Source: Acinetobacter sp. WCHAc010034
GTDB taxonomy: Bacteria; Pseudomonadota; Gammaproteobacteria; Pseudomonadales; Moraxellaceae
Length of the DNA: 64,000 nucleotides
Assembly (NCBI RefSeq): GCF_001696615.3
Contig: NZ_CP032279.1
Location: 186,001-250,000, forward strand
Direction: 5' to 3'
The notes under the pieces are model-generated. The model saw nothing but the letters and a program-made list of their open reading frames with translations. It ran no database searches and was not told where the DNA came from. Numbering within the stretch: position 1 is the first letter of the stretch; every line of letters begins with the position of its first letter. Both the position numbers and the translations under genes were made by a program. This document shows positions 8,254-17,338 of this stretch, piece after piece.

Positions 8254-9291
8254 GGCTTTGTTGCACAAACCTATCTGTAAAGGCTTTTTCAGCGATATAA
8301 TTTTCAAATGAAGAAGCCTATACACAAAATCTATCGCACAACCAATTGGCCCGCATATAACCGAGCACTCATGAGTCGCGGAAATATTGCCATTTGGTTT
8401 GATCCTGCTACGCAATGGTATGCTCCATCAAAAGGCAAACAAGGGCGAAATCAAACCTACTCCGACGCAGCTATCCAATGCTGCTTAATGATTAAATCCT
8501 TATTCCGTCTATCTTTACGTATGGTCACTGGCTTTGTGCAAAGTCTGATTAAACTTTGTGGATTAAATTGGACCGCACCAGATTACAGTACGCTTTGCAG
8601 AAGACAAAAACATATTGATATTGCGATTAATTATCAAAAAAGCAGTGGTGGGCTTAACTTGCTGGTAGACTCTACCGGTCTAAAGTTTTTAGGTGAAGGT
8701 GAATGGAAAAGGAAGAAACATGGACCTGAATATCGTCGCCAATGGCGTAAACTTCATATTGGTATAGATGCTGAAACCCTTCAAATACGCGCCATTCAAC
8801 TCACTACAAATAATGTGAGTGATTCACAAGTGCTTGGTGATTTACTCGATCAGATTCCACAAGATGAGCAGATTGACTCTGTTTATACCGATGGAGCTTA
8901 TGACACCAAGCAATGCCGTCAGGTCATTGCAGATCGGCAAGCGCATGCGGTGATTCCACCTAGAAAAAATGCGAAACCATGGAAAGATACAAAGATCAGC
9001 TCGCTAGCGCGAAATGAATTACTTCGAACAGTTAAACGTTTAGGCAGGACATTATGGAAAAAATGGTCCGGCTATCATTGCCGAAGTTTGGTCGAAACTA
9101 AGATGCATTGCATCAAATTATTGGGGGATAAACTCAGTGCAAGAAAATTTGATAGCCAAGTCAATGAAATTCATGCACGTGTAGCAGTCCTCAACAGATT
9201 TACGGAATTAGGTCGACCACTTACCCAAGTTACGCCTTAAATTTGGCTCAATTAGGGGGCTTTGTATTTCAAATCTTTGTGCAACAAAGCC
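8254..9291. mobile_element. IS5-family element, IS903 group (IS17/IS1008-like)
   Basis: This 1038-bp element has perfect 16-bp terminal inverted repeats, GGCTTTGTTGCACAAA at 8254-8269 and its complement at 9276-9291. Length and ends resemble IS17/IS1008 of Acinetobacter (recalled, not searched). The 9-bp target duplication expected for this group is absent: the left flank is TCAAAAAAA and the right flank GCCTGAATT. One or both flanks have therefore been rearranged since insertion. Confidence 0.9.
8308..9240 (+). CDS. IS5-family transposase
   Basis: A complete 310-residue DDE transposase. The three acidic residues are visible in LLVDSTGLKF, SVYTDGAYDTKQ and SLVETKMHCIK. The domain layout (WYAPSKGKQGRNQTYSDAAI, QWRKLHIGIDAETLQIRAI) is that of the IS903 group. 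The frame is intact and fills the IS between its inverted repeats, so the element may still be active. Confidence 0.93.
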   Translation: MKKPIHKIYRTTNWPAYNRALMSRGNIAIWFDPATQWYAPSKGKQGRNQTYSDAAIQCCLMIKSLFRLSLRMVTGFVQSLIKLCGLNWTAPDYSTLCRRQKHIDIAINYQKSSGGLNLLVDSTGLKFLGEGEWKRKKHGPEYRRQWRKLHIGIDAETLQIRAIQLTTNNVSDSQVLGDLLDQIPQDEQIDSVYTDGAYDTKQCRQVIADRQAHAVIPPRKNAKPWKDTKISSLARNELLRTVKRLGRTLWKKWSGYHCRSLVETKMHCIKLLGDKLSARKFDSQVNEIHARVAVLNRFTELGRPLTQVTP

Positions 9292-9554
9292 GCCTGAATT
9301 GCCAACTGCCTTTATTAAGCAATGATAGTATTGAAGAAATAAATAACTCAGCATTTTATTTATATAAGTTAGGATATTATAATGAGTCTTTATTTTTTTT
9401 AAAAAATGTATTAAAAAGAGATCCTGATAGAGTCGCAGCTTATTTAAACATCGCAGATGTTTATCAAGCATTAAACCAAAAAGAAGAGGCTAGAAAAAAT
9501 TACAAAATTTATTACTTAAAAATGAAAAAACTAGGCCTAACAAAAAATACCTGA
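9292..9554 (+). pseudogene. 3' part of a TPR-like protein gene, cut by the IS element
   Basis: Right of the IS the open frame reads LNCQLPLLSNDSIEEINNSA, then YLYKLGYYNESLFFLKNVLK and VAAYLNIADVYQALNQKEEA. The last two form a tetratricopeptide-like helix pair (AxxYxxxGxYxxAxxxLxxxL, AYxxLAxxYxxLxxxxxA). It is probably the C-terminal part of the exported protein begun at 8086. Direct joining of the flanks would be out of frame, so bases were lost or the two halves come from different copies. Function unknown. Confidence 0.55.
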
Positions 9555-9603
9555 TAGAGTAAGCCGATATTTAGCTCTCTAAAAGCAAGTTACTTTTAAA
9601 GGC

Positions 9604-9710
9604 GGATTTAAAACGGTAAGACTCCGCCCTGAATAACTCAAAAAAGCTAAGGAGTTTCTATTGAAACTCCTTAGCTGCTCAACATTGCTGAATGATTCAG
9701 GCTTTTTTTG
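9604..9710. repeat. Structured intergenic repeat, copy 2 of 3
   Basis: It shares TTTAAA..ACGGTAAGACTCCGCC and the following hairpin with 1580-1680. The hairpin arms differ from copy 1 by paired changes that keep base pairing. It lies downstream of copZ. Confidence 0.65.
9638..9675 (-). terminator. Intrinsic terminator for copZ
   Basis: On the minus strand GCTAAGGAGTTTC pairs perfectly with GAAACTCCTTAGC over a 4-base loop and is followed by TTTTTT. It sits about 50 bases after the copZ stop. Confidence 0.85.
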
Positions 9711-9723
9711 CATCTTTTAACGC

Positions 9724-9918
9724 TTAGGCATTGACTGCAGGAAAGCCGTCCGCCGCCAAGGCATCTAAAATTTTCTGTTCATCTGCAGCGGTCTGCACAT
9801 TCACCAGCTTAGACGCCACGTCAATATCAACCGCTGCATTCGGGTCAATGCCTTTAATCGTTGCTGTCACGCTGCGCGCGCAGCCGCCGCAGGTCATTGC
9901 ATCAATACGTAATTTCAT
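9724..9918 (-). CDS. copZ: Copper chaperone, heavy-metal-associated domain protein
   Basis: A 64-residue single HMA domain with the metal-binding motif MTCGGC at residues 8-13 and the beta-alpha-beta-beta-alpha-beta pattern ending DALAADGFPAVNA. Small proteins of this kind carry Cu(I) in the cytoplasm to the CopA pump and to the regulator. A ribosome site (AAAGGA) precedes the ATG. It lies just downstream of cueR but has its own CueR-type promoter at 9948-9978, and ends at a strong terminator. Confidence 0.9.
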   Translation of the reverse strand: MKLRIDAMTCGGCARSVTATIKGIDPNAAVDIDVASKLVNVQTAADEQKILDALAADGFPAVNA

Positions 9919-9947
9919 ACTGCTGTTCCTTTGTAAGGTTTAAGTGC

Positions 9948-9978
9948 ACTATAAAGCTTCCCATTAGGTGAAGGTCAA
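9948..9978 (-). promoter_or_regulatory. CueR-type promoter of copZ
   Basis: On the minus strand TTGACC and TATAGT are separated by 19 bp, the overlong spacer typical of MerR-family control. The spacer holds the dyad ACCTTCAC..GGGAAGCT that resembles the CueR box. It directs transcription into copZ. Confidence 0.85.
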
Positions 9979-9990
9979 GCGCTTTACACA

Positions 9991-10407
9991 TCAAGCTAGG
10001 GGCTGCTGCTCTTGCACAGCCCCCTGTTCAATTTGATTCAAAATAACGCACTCCGCCTGCTGATCTCCCGCGCAGCAGTTCACCGACTGCTGCAGCGTAT
10101 TCACCATCGCCTGCAAATCGGCAATCTTGCGGTTCAGGGCGTCAATATGCTTTTGCGCCAGCTGCTTCACTTCGGCGCTTTGCCGGCCCTGATTCTTCCA
10201 CAGCCCAAGCAGCTCTTTCATCTGTTCCGTGGAAAAGCCCAGCTCACGCGAATGCTGAATGAATTTTAAGGTCTTGATGTCCTGATCGCTGTACATGCGG
10301 TAACCGGCGTCTGTGCGCTTCGGCGCCTGCAGCAGGCCGATTTCCTCATAATAGCGGATCATTTTGGCGGATATGCCTGACTGCTTGGCAGCCTGTCCAA
10401 TATTCAT
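9991..10407 (-). CDS. cueR: Copper-sensing MerR-family regulator CueR
   Basis: A 138-residue MerR-family activator. Residues 1-70 are the winged helix (MNIGQAAKQSGISAKMIRYY, then GYRMYSDQDIKTLKFI), followed by a long dimer helix and the metal loop. Cys112 and Cys120 sit at the positions of the two Cu(I) ligands of E. coli CueR (C112, C120), with Cys111 beside them. It starts one base after the copA stop (TAA-A-ATG), so it is co-transcribed with copA. It would activate the 19-bp-spacer promoters at copA and copZ when Cu(I) binds. Confidence 0.93.
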   Translation of the reverse strand: MNIGQAAKQSGISAKMIRYYEEIGLLQAPKRTDAGYRMYSDQDIKTLKFIQHSRELGFSTEQMKELLGLWKNQGRQSAEVKQLAQKHIDALNRKIADLQAMVNTLQQSVNCCAGDQQAECVILNQIEQGAVQEQQPLA

Positions 10408-10408
10408 T

Positions 10409-13081
10409 TTAACCCTCCATCTGCTTCATCCACGTCGGCTGGTAGCCTTTCAGGCGCAGCGCATTGCTGACCACAAAGACCGATGACAGCGCCATGGCGG
10501 CGGCCGCCAAAATCGGCGACAGCAGTATGCCAAAGAACGGATACAGCGCGCCGGCCGCCACAGGAATCAGCGCTGCATTATAAATAAAGGCCCAGAATAA
10601 GTTTTGGCGGATATTGTTCATAGTGGCGGTGCTCAGCCCAATCGCCGTCGGCACGGCCTGCAGGTTGCCGGACATCAGCACCACATCGGCGGCTTCCATC
10701 GCAATATCGGTTCCAGTGCCAATCGCAAGGCCGACATCCGCCTGCGCCAGTGCCGGCGCATCGTTAATGCCGTCACCGACAAAGGCTGTGCAGCCGTATT
10801 CTTTTTGCAGCTGCTGCACCGCCTGCACTTTTTCTTCCGGCAAGACTTCCGCAATCACCGTATCGATGTTCAGCTGCCGGGCAATCGCTTCTGCGGTATG
10901 GCGGTTATCGCCGGTAATCATCGCTACTTTTATGCCCTGATCATGTAGTGCCTGAATCGCACTGAAGGTGGTTTCCTTGATTGGGTCCGCCACGGCAATA
11001 ATAGCCGCCAGCTTCTGGTCAATTGCCACATACAGCGGGGTTTTGCCCTGCTCGCCCAGCGCAGCGGCTGTGCCGGCAAAAATATCCGTACTCAGGCCCA
11101 GATTCTGCATTAGGCGGTCTGCGCCAATATGCAGCTGCTGTCCGCCGACTTGGGCCTGAATGCCTGCGCCGGTAATGGAGTCAAACGCATCAACATCCGC
11201 CAAAGCAATTTGCCTTTGCTCGGCTGCCTGCACAATCGCATGCGCAATCGGATGCTCAGATTTGGCTTCTGCAGAGGCCACTAGGCGCAAGACTTCATGT
11301 TCTTCAAAGCCGTTTGTAACTTGGAAATCCGTCAAGGCCGGCTTGCCTTCGGTTAAAGTTCCGGTTTTATCCACCGCTGCCACTTTGGTTTCTTTCAGCA
11401 GCTGCAGCGCTTCGCCTTTGCGGAACAGCACGCCCAATTCCGCGCCGCGCCCTGTGCCCACCATAATCGATGTCGGCGTAGCCAAACCCATCGCGCATGG
11501 GCAGGCAATAATCAGCACTGCCACGGCATTAATCAAGGCATAGGTCAGGCTTGGCTCAGGGCCAAAGAAGTACCAGACCATAAAAGTTAAGGCCGCCAGC
11601 GCCATGACTGCAGGCACAAACCACAGCGTCACCTTATCCACCAAGGCCTGAATCGGCAGTTTTGAACCTTGCGCCTGCTCTACCAGCTGAATAATCTGCG
11701 CCAGCACGGAGTCCTGCCCGACAGAAGTCGCCTGCACCGTCAGGCTGCCGTTCTGATTGACTGTGCCGCCCACCACTTGCTGTCCGGCGGTTTTTTCAAC
11801 CGGAATAGGCTCGCCGCTGATCATCGATTCATCTATATAGCTTTTGCCGGAAATCACTTCGCCGTCTACCGGAACGCGCTCTCCCGGGCGGATCTCCAGC
11901 AGCATGCCTGACTTCACCTGATCAATATTCAGTTCAATATACTGCCCGTCCTGCTCTACGCGGGCGGTTTTCGGCTGCATGCCGATCAGGTACTGAATCG
12001 CCTGCGACGTCCGGCCTTTGGCTTTGGCTTCCAGATAGCGGCCCAGCAGAATTAAGGCAATAATGACGGCGGCGGCCTCGAAGTACACATAGACAGTGCC
12101 TGCCGGCAGCACCTGCGGCATAAAAGTCGCAACACATGAAAAAGCGTAAGCGGAAAGCGTGCCTACCGCCACCAGAGAGTTCATATCCGGCGCGGCACGC
12201 AGCAAGGCCGGCACGCCATGCACAAAAAATCTCCGGCCCGGCAGCAGCAGAATCAGCGTGGTTAATGCGAACTGGAGATACCAGCTGTTTTGCGCGCCAA
12301 TGGTGCTGTAAATCCAATGATGGAATGCGGGAATCATATGCGAGCCCATTTCCAGCACAAAGACCGGCACGGCCAGAATCAAGGCGATGATTAAATCGCG
12401 CTTTAAGGTATTTAATTCCTGCTGTTTTTTGTCCGCCTGCGCCTGATCATCTGTTTGCGCCAGCTGCGCTTCATAGCCGGCTTTTTTGACCGCGGCGATA
12501 AGGTCAGCCAGCTGGCCGCCCTGAACAAAAGCTTTTTCTGAGGCCAAATTCACTGTGGCGGACTGAACGCCATCGACACTTTTCAGCGCTTTTTCCACAC
12601 GCGACACGCAGGAGGCGCAGGTCATGCCTGAAATATTCAGCTCAACGGCTCTAGATGCGACAGCAAAGCCGGCTTTCTGCACTTCAGCCTCCAGCGCAGC
12701 GGCGTCTACGCTGTTCAGCGCTTTCACCGTGGCTTTTTCAGTGGCTAAATTGACCGATGCCTCAATGACCCCTGCGGTTTTCTTCAGGGCCTTTTCCACG
12801 CGGGACACGCAGGAAGCGCAAGTCATGCCTTCTATTTTCAGTTCAATCGTTTTGGATGGAACGTCATAGCCGGCTTTTTCAACCGCCTGAATGACCGCTT
12901 GCGCATCAATCGGCTTGGAACTGCTGACTAAGGCTTTTTCAGTCGCTAAATTGACTGACGCCTCTTCTATATTTTCAACTTTCTTTAATGCTTTTTCGAC
13001 GCGCGACACACAGGAGGCGCAGGTCATGCCTTCTATGTCAAAACTGAACTGATTTTTTACCGATGAATTTGGCATACTCAT
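10409..13081 (-). CDS. copA: Cu(I)-exporting P1B-type ATPase with three N-terminal metal domains
   Basis: An 890-residue inner-membrane pump. Three HMA domains each carry GMTCASC (cysteine pairs 21/24, 88/91 and 155/158). The core has the actuator SGEPIPV, the membrane metal site [11 protein letters not shown], the phosphorylation motif [11 protein letters not shown], the SEHPIAHAI nucleotide-binding motif and [10 protein letters not shown]. It exports Cu(I) to the periplasm. Three HMA domains is more than the one or two usual in bacteria, and the near-identical repeats suggest internal duplication. It is the first gene of the copA-cueR unit, driven from 13116-13146. Confidence 0.95.
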   Translation of the reverse strand: MSMPNSSVKNQFSFDIEGMTCASCVSRVEKALKKVENIEEASVNLATEKALVSSSKPIDAQAVIQAVEKAGYDVPSKTIELKIEGMTCASCVSRVEKALKKTAGVIEASVNLATEKATVKALNSVDAAALEAEVQKAGFAVASRAVELNISGMTCASCVSRVEKALKSVDGVQSATVNLASEKAFVQGGQLADLIAAVKKAGYEAQLAQTDDQAQADKKQQELNTLKRDLIIALILAVPVFVLEMGSHMIPAFHHWIYSTIGAQNSWYLQFALTTLILLLPGRRFFVHGVPALLRAAPDMNSLVAVGTLSAYAFSCVATFMPQVLPAGTVYVYFEAAAVIIALILLGRYLEAKAKGRTSQAIQYLIGMQPKTARVEQDGQYIELNIDQVKSGMLLEIRPGERVPVDGEVISGKSYIDESMISGEPIPVEKTAGQQVVGGTVNQNGSLTVQATSVGQDSVLAQIIQLVEQAQGSKLPIQALVDKVTLWFVPAVMALAALTFMVWYFFGPEPSLTYALINAVAVLIIACPCAMGLATPTSIMVGTGRGAELGVLFRKGEALQLLKETKVAAVDKTGTLTEGKPALTDFQVTNGFEEHEVLRLVASAEAKSEHPIAHAIVQAAEQRQIALADVDAFDSITGAGIQAQVGGQQLHIGADRLMQNLGLSTDIFAGTAAALGEQGKTPLYVAIDQKLAAIIAVADPIKETTFSAIQALHDQGIKVAMITGDNRHTAEAIARQLNIDTVIAEVLPEEKVQAVQQLQKEYGCTAFVGDGINDAPALAQADVGLAIGTGTDIAMEAADVVLMSGNLQAVPTAIGLSTATMNNIRQNLFWAFIYNAALIPVAAGALYPFFGILLSPILAAAAMALSSVFVVSNALRLKGYQPTWMKQMEG

Positions 13082-13115
13082 GTAAACCCCTCATGCATCA
13101 CTGAATATATTCTAT

Positions 13116-13146
13116 AGCTTAAACTTTGCCATATTGGCAAGGTCAA
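13116..13146 (-). promoter_or_regulatory. CueR-type promoter of copA-cueR
   Basis: On the minus strand TTGACC and TAAGCT are 19 bp apart. The spacer contains the perfect dyad TTGCCAATATGGCAA. It lies 35-65 bases before the copA start and has the same architecture as the copZ promoter. Confidence 0.85.
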
Positions 13147-13320
13147 GCACTTAAGCAGCGGGTTTTTATTGTTCAGTAAATTAGCGCAAAACCGTGATTG
13201 GCATGAATGATTCATTGATGATTTTCGCTCTTAAGCTGCGGCGCTTGCATTGCCTCATTTTTTTGCTTTAAATAGTTGTTTTACTTGATTATAGGATAGC
13301 AATAGCTTCCCAGAAATTTA

Positions 13321-13420
13321 ATTTTTAAAAGGTAAAAACCCACCGTAAATAATCAAAAAAAGTTAAAGCGCTTATTGCAGAACTTCAGCAAAAATGCTGA
13401 CTACCGCAGCCTTCATCAGC
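13321..13420. repeat. Structured intergenic repeat, copy 3 of 3 (degenerate)
   Basis: It aligns with copies 1 and 2 through GGTAA..CCACCGTAAATAA..AAAAAAAGTTAA and TATTGCAGAACTTC, but the stem is broken. The remaining intergenic space from 13147 to 13546 holds only this block and the cysK terminator. Confidence 0.5.
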
Positions 13421-13443
13421 TGGGAAAACGTAAAAATCGCCAT

Positions 13444-13474
13444 AAAAAAGCCAGACGGTTTCCGCCGCCTGGCT
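13444..13474 (-). terminator. Intrinsic terminator for cysK
   Basis: On the minus strand AGCCAGGCGG pairs with CCGTCTGGCT and is followed by TTTTT. It lies about 75 bases after the cysK stop. Confidence 0.85.
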
Positions 13475-13546
13475 TCAGCATCAATCAGATCATTTCAAAT
13501 ACTGTGGATTCAGCTTTGCAGGCTGCGCTTAGGCAGCCTTAAGCCA

Positions 13547-14545
13547 TTAATCTGCGGAAATATCTTCAAACAATACCGAAGATAAATAGCGTTCACCGCT
13601 GTCTGGCAAGATCACCACAATAGTTTTGCCAGCATTTTCAGGGCGGGCAGCCAATTTCGCCGCGGCCGCCATGGCTGCGCCGCTGGAAATGCCGACCAGA
13701 ATGCCTTCATGCGTCGCAGTCTTGCGCGCCCACGCAATGGCTTCCGCGCTTTCAATCGCCATGACTTCATCAACCAAGTCTAAATCCAAGTTCTTTGGAA
13801 TGAAGTTGGCGCCAATGCCCTGAATTTTATGCGGCCCCGGCGTCAGCGGCTCACCGCGCTTGGCCTGGCCAATAATCGGCGATTCCGCCGGTTCAACCGC
13901 AACAGAATAAAGCGGCTGATTTTTGACTTTTTTAAAATAGCTGGAAATGCCGGAAATTGTCCCGCCTGTCCCGACGCCGGAAACCAGAATATCCACTTTG
14001 CCGCCGGTCGCTTCCCAAATTTCAGGGCCGGTGGTCAATTCATGAATTTTAGGGTTGGCCGGGTTCTCAAACTGTTGCGGCAGGTAATACAGCTCCGGAT
14101 TTTCCGCCACTAGGCGCACCGCTTCATCGATCGCGCCTTTCATGCCTTTTGCCGGTTCAGTCAAAACCAGATTTGCCCCGAAAGATTTCAACACTTTACG
14201 GCGCTCAATACTCATGCTGGCCGGCATGGTGAGGGTAATTTCATAGCCTTTGGCGGCCGCTGCAAATGCCAGCGCAATACCGGTGTTGCCGCTGGTTGGC
14301 TCAACAATGTGCATGCCCGGCTTTAATAAGCCTTTTTCTTCTGCATCCGCCACCAACGCCGCCCCTACGCGGCATTTGACTGAAAATGCCGGATTGCGGC
14401 TTTCAACTTTGGCTAAAACCGCGGCCCCGCCTGAAATTGCGCGGTTAATGCGCACCAGCGGCGTATTGCCGATGGCTTCTGCATTGTTGCTGTAAACCGC
14501 AATGCCTAAATTCGCTGGCGCTGGGAATGCTGAATCTGTCGTCAT
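13547..14545 (-). CDS. cysK: Cysteine synthase A (O-acetylserine sulfhydrylase)
   Basis: A 332-residue PLP enzyme that makes cysteine from O-acetylserine and sulfide. The PLP lysine is Lys57 in AFSVKCRVG. The asparagine/substrate loop is [13 protein letters not shown], the phosphate loop [15 protein letters not shown], and the C-terminal [13 protein letters not shown] matches CysK rather than CBS-like forms. It faces the ArsR-type regulator gene and a SulP permease, so the three may form a sulfur-supply and sulfide-control neighbourhood. Confidence 0.95.
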   Translation of the reverse strand: MTTDSAFPAPANLGIAVYSNNAEAIGNTPLVRINRAISGGAAVLAKVESRNPAFSVKCRVGAALVADAEEKGLLKPGMHIVEPTSGNTGIALAFAAAAKGYEITLTMPASMSIERRKVLKSFGANLVLTEPAKGMKGAIDEAVRLVAENPELYYLPQQFENPANPKIHELTTGPEIWEATGGKVDILVSGVGTGGTISGISSYFKKVKNQPLYSVAVEPAESPIIGQAKRGEPLTPGPHKIQGIGANFIPKNLDLDLVDEVMAIESAEAIAWARKTATHEGILVGISSGAAMAAAAKLAARPENAGKTIVVILPDSGERYLSSVLFEDISAD

Positions 14546-14831
14546 GAGTCTTTCCTTGATATTTTTACATCAAAAAGTACATTCTGCATCATACCGATAT
14601 TTCATTGCGCGCGTATGCTATTTAAGTTCAACACTCTAAAATAGCTTAGCTTTTTGCAGAAATTGCCCTGATATTGAGCAATAAGAATATCTGATGCATC
14701 ATTTATTTACATATCAGTAAAAATAATACTTTATTTCACTAAAAACCATAAAAATCATTCTATTTATTCAATGAATTAAATTGCTATAACCGTATACTTA
14801 AGGTTTTGCACAGGCAGAATAGGCACCCTGA

Positions 14832-15155
14832 ATGAATAGCGATTTAGAAATCAGCAGCATGCGCGATTCTGCAGAATTGGTTGTCGGCGTTTTAAAGTCG
14901 CTGGCCAATACAGACCGGCTGCTGATTTTATGCCATTTGGCCCAAAAGGAACTGAATGTCTCGCAAATTGAGCAGATTACCCAAATCAGCCAGCCTACGC
15001 TTTCACAGCAGCTGATGATGCTGCGCAAAAGCGATGTGGTCACAACCCGCCGTGACGGCAAGCAGATTTACTACTCAATCAAAGACCCGAATTTAGTCAC
15101 TGTGCTGCAGACCCTGTATCAGCTGTACTGCCATCAGGCGCACAAGCCGCTTTAA
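14832..15155 (+). CDS. ArsR-family regulator, BigR/SqrR-like (candidate persulfide sensor)
   Basis: A 107-residue winged-helix repressor: LVVGVLKSLANTDRLLILCH, then SQPTLSQQLMMLRKSDVVTT and RRDGKQIYYSIKD. Two cysteines, Cys34 (LLILCHLA) and Cys100 (QLYCHQ), are 66 residues apart. That is the same spacing as the two redox cysteines of BigR and SqrR, which form a di- or tetrasulfide link when sulfide is plentiful. No metal-binding CxC motif of classic ArsR is present. Neighbours are cysK on one side and SulP on the other. Role inferred: sensing of reactive sulfur species. Confidence 0.8.
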   Translation: MNSDLEISSMRDSAELVVGVLKSLANTDRLLILCHLAQKELNVSQIEQITQISQPTLSQQLMMLRKSDVVTTRRDGKQIYYSIKDPNLVTVLQTLYQLYCHQAHKPL

Positions 15156-15395
15156 CACTTAAGGGCTGGCAGCGGAGCCTCAAGAAGGGCTCTGCATCAT
15201 CCTGCGCTGGCAGCCTGAATCTATTGCTCAGCCTTTCTGCCTTACCCTCCCTTCCTTTATTTTCTGCGCTTTCAGCGCCAGCAGATGTCACGCCGCCACG
15301 CGGGCGGCGGCTTGCACAGCCAAATTTCAAGCAGGCCAAGACTTCTTAGCATTTTTTGTGCATAATATATATTAAATTGTGATTTAGACTATTTT

Positions 15396-17132
15396 ATGCC
15401 GGATTTCAAAGCTCAAATCTTAAAGCATCTTCCCGCATGGCAATGGCTGCAGGACTACAGCGCCGGCAAATTCAAGTCTGACGCCTTGGCTGCATTGATT
15501 GTGATTGCCATGCTGGTGCCGCAAGGCATGGCCTATGCCATGCTGGCTGGCCTGCCGCCGATTATGGGGCTGTATGCCAGCATGATTCCCATGATCATGT
15601 ATGCGCTGATCGGCGGCAGCACCACGCTGTCGATTGGACCTGTCGCCATTATTTCCATGATGACCTTTGCGACGCTGAATCCTTTATTTGAAGCGGGCTC
15701 TCCGGCTTATATTGAAGCCGCCATGCTGCTGGCGCTGCTGGTCGGCATCATTTCACTGCTGCTGGGCCTGCTGCGTTTCGGCTTTCTGATTCAGCTGATC
15801 AGCCATCCGGTCATCAAGAGCTTTATTATCGCCTCAGCCCTGCTGATCGCCTTAGGCCAGCTTAAGTTTCTGGTGGATATTCCGCTGAATGGCAACAGCA
15901 TTCCAGAGTTCATACAAAGTCTGGTGCAGTACATGCCGAATGCCGACATGACCTCCCTGATTTTCGGCATCGCCTCAATCCTGTTTTTAATTTATCTGCC
16001 TAAAATTTTAAATTCCCAGGCTGTGCAGGGGCGCATCGGCTCGACCAATTTCATTGTCAAATCTGTGCCTCTCATTTTGGTGGTCATTTCCATTGCCTTA
16101 ACCGTATATTTCGGGCTGAAAGATCTCGGCATTAAAACCGTGGGCGAAATTCCTTCAGGCTTTCCGCCGGTGCGCATTCCGCACTGGAACTTAGATCTGG
16201 TGCTGACGCTGCTGCCCGGCGCAGCCATGATCGCCATGATCAGCTTTGTAGAGTCACTGTCAATTGCGCAGGCCACGGCGCTGCAGCAGAGAAGCCATTT
16301 GAACAGCAATCAGGAGCTGGCGGCGCTTGGCTTAGCCAATATCAGCGCGGGCCTGACCTCAACATTTCCAGTGACCGGCAGCCTGTCGCGCACCGTGGTG
16401 AATGCTGATGCCGGCGCTAAAACGCCGATGGCCGGGGTGCTGTCCTCGCTGCTGATTATTCTGGTCACGCTGTATTTCACCGGATTCTTTAAAGACCTGC
16501 CTCTGGTGATTCTGGCCGCCACGATTATTGTTTCCATTTGGAAACTGGCGGATTTCAAGCCTTTTCTGGACACTTGGCGCTATTCCAAGGCCGACGGCAT
16601 CGCCATGTGGATTACATTTTTTGGCGTGATTTTTATTGATATTTCCACAGGCCTTATGATCGGCATTGTTTCCACATTTATTTTAATGCTTTGGCGCATC
16701 AGCCGCCCGCATATAGCGGTGATTGGCTTGGTGGAAGGCACGCAGCATTTCAGGAATGTGCAGCGCCGCCATGTGCTGACCTCGCCTGAAATTATGTCGA
16801 TGCGCATTGATGAAAACCTGACCTTTTTAAATGCCAATGCCTTAAAGGGCTTTTTGATCAATCAGGTCAGCCAGCACCCGCAGCTGCGGCATGTGGTCAT
16901 CAACTGCTCCAGCGTCAGCAGCATCGATTTCAGCGCTTTGGAAATGCTGGAAGATATTAACAGCGAGCTGGACAAGCTGGATATCCGCCTGCATTTTTCA
17001 GAAATCAAAGGCCCGGTGATGGACAGGCTGCAGCACTCAAAACTGCTGCGGCAGCTCAGCGGCAAGATTTACCTGACGCACTATCAGGCCATGCAGGACC
17101 TGTCGCGCAATACGGCCGAATATCTTATTTAA
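15396..17132 (+). CDS. SulP-family anion (sulfate) permease with STAS domain
   Basis: A 578-residue inner-membrane transporter. The N-terminus has the SulP signature around residues 25-80 (ALIVIAMLVPQGMAYAMLAG, LPPIMGLYASMIPMIMYALI, GGSTTLSIGPVAIIS), with about 12-14 membrane segments. The last 120 residues are a STAS domain (ENLTFLNANALKGFL, VVINCSSVSSIDFSALEMLE). Such proteins carry sulfate or related anions. The AT-rich dyad AATATATATT just upstream (about 15363-15375) could bind the regulator encoded before it. Substrate is inferred from family and neighbours only. Confidence 0.88.
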   Translation: MPDFKAQILKHLPAWQWLQDYSAGKFKSDALAALIVIAMLVPQGMAYAMLAGLPPIMGLYASMIPMIMYALIGGSTTLSIGPVAIISMMTFATLNPLFEAGSPAYIEAAMLLALLVGIISLLLGLLRFGFLIQLISHPVIKSFIIASALLIALGQLKFLVDIPLNGNSIPEFIQSLVQYMPNADMTSLIFGIASILFLIYLPKILNSQAVQGRIGSTNFIVKSVPLILVVISIALTVYFGLKDLGIKTVGEIPSGFPPVRIPHWNLDLVLTLLPGAAMIAMISFVESLSIAQATALQQRSHLNSNQELAALGLANISAGLTSTFPVTGSLSRTVVNADAGAKTPMAGVLSSLLIILVTLYFTGFFKDLPLVILAATIIVSIWKLADFKPFLDTWRYSKADGIAMWITFFGVIFIDISTGLMIGIVSTFILMLWRISRPHIAVIGLVEGTQHFRNVQRRHVLTSPEIMSMRIDENLTFLNANALKGFLINQVSQHPQLRHVVINCSSVSSIDFSALEMLEDINSELDKLDIRLHFSEIKGPVMDRLQHSKLLRQLSGKIYLTHYQAMQDLSRNTAEYLI

Positions 17133-17338
17133 ATGGGAAAAAATCGCAGATTATCAAGGAAGCAGGCCATGAAATTTATGGCCTGCCTGAAAATAGGCTG
17201 CGAAAATATAGAATATCAATTGAAAAAATAAGCACTTAATTTTTATATCAGATTTGTTTTAAGCCTGAAAGATTTTCAGTATAAAATATCGGGCTTATTT
17301 TCAACATTTTGTCATCGTAATTCTGACAAGGCTCCCCT

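Noticed and set aside
8245..9300. 9-bp target duplication around the IS17-like element
   Set aside because: Flanks TCAAAAAAA and GCCTGAATT do not match; no shift of one or two bases rescues it.
9208..9471. 87-codon minus-strand ORF across the IS end
   Set aside because: It spans the IS boundary and is antisense to the transposase end and the TPR-like tail; no features.
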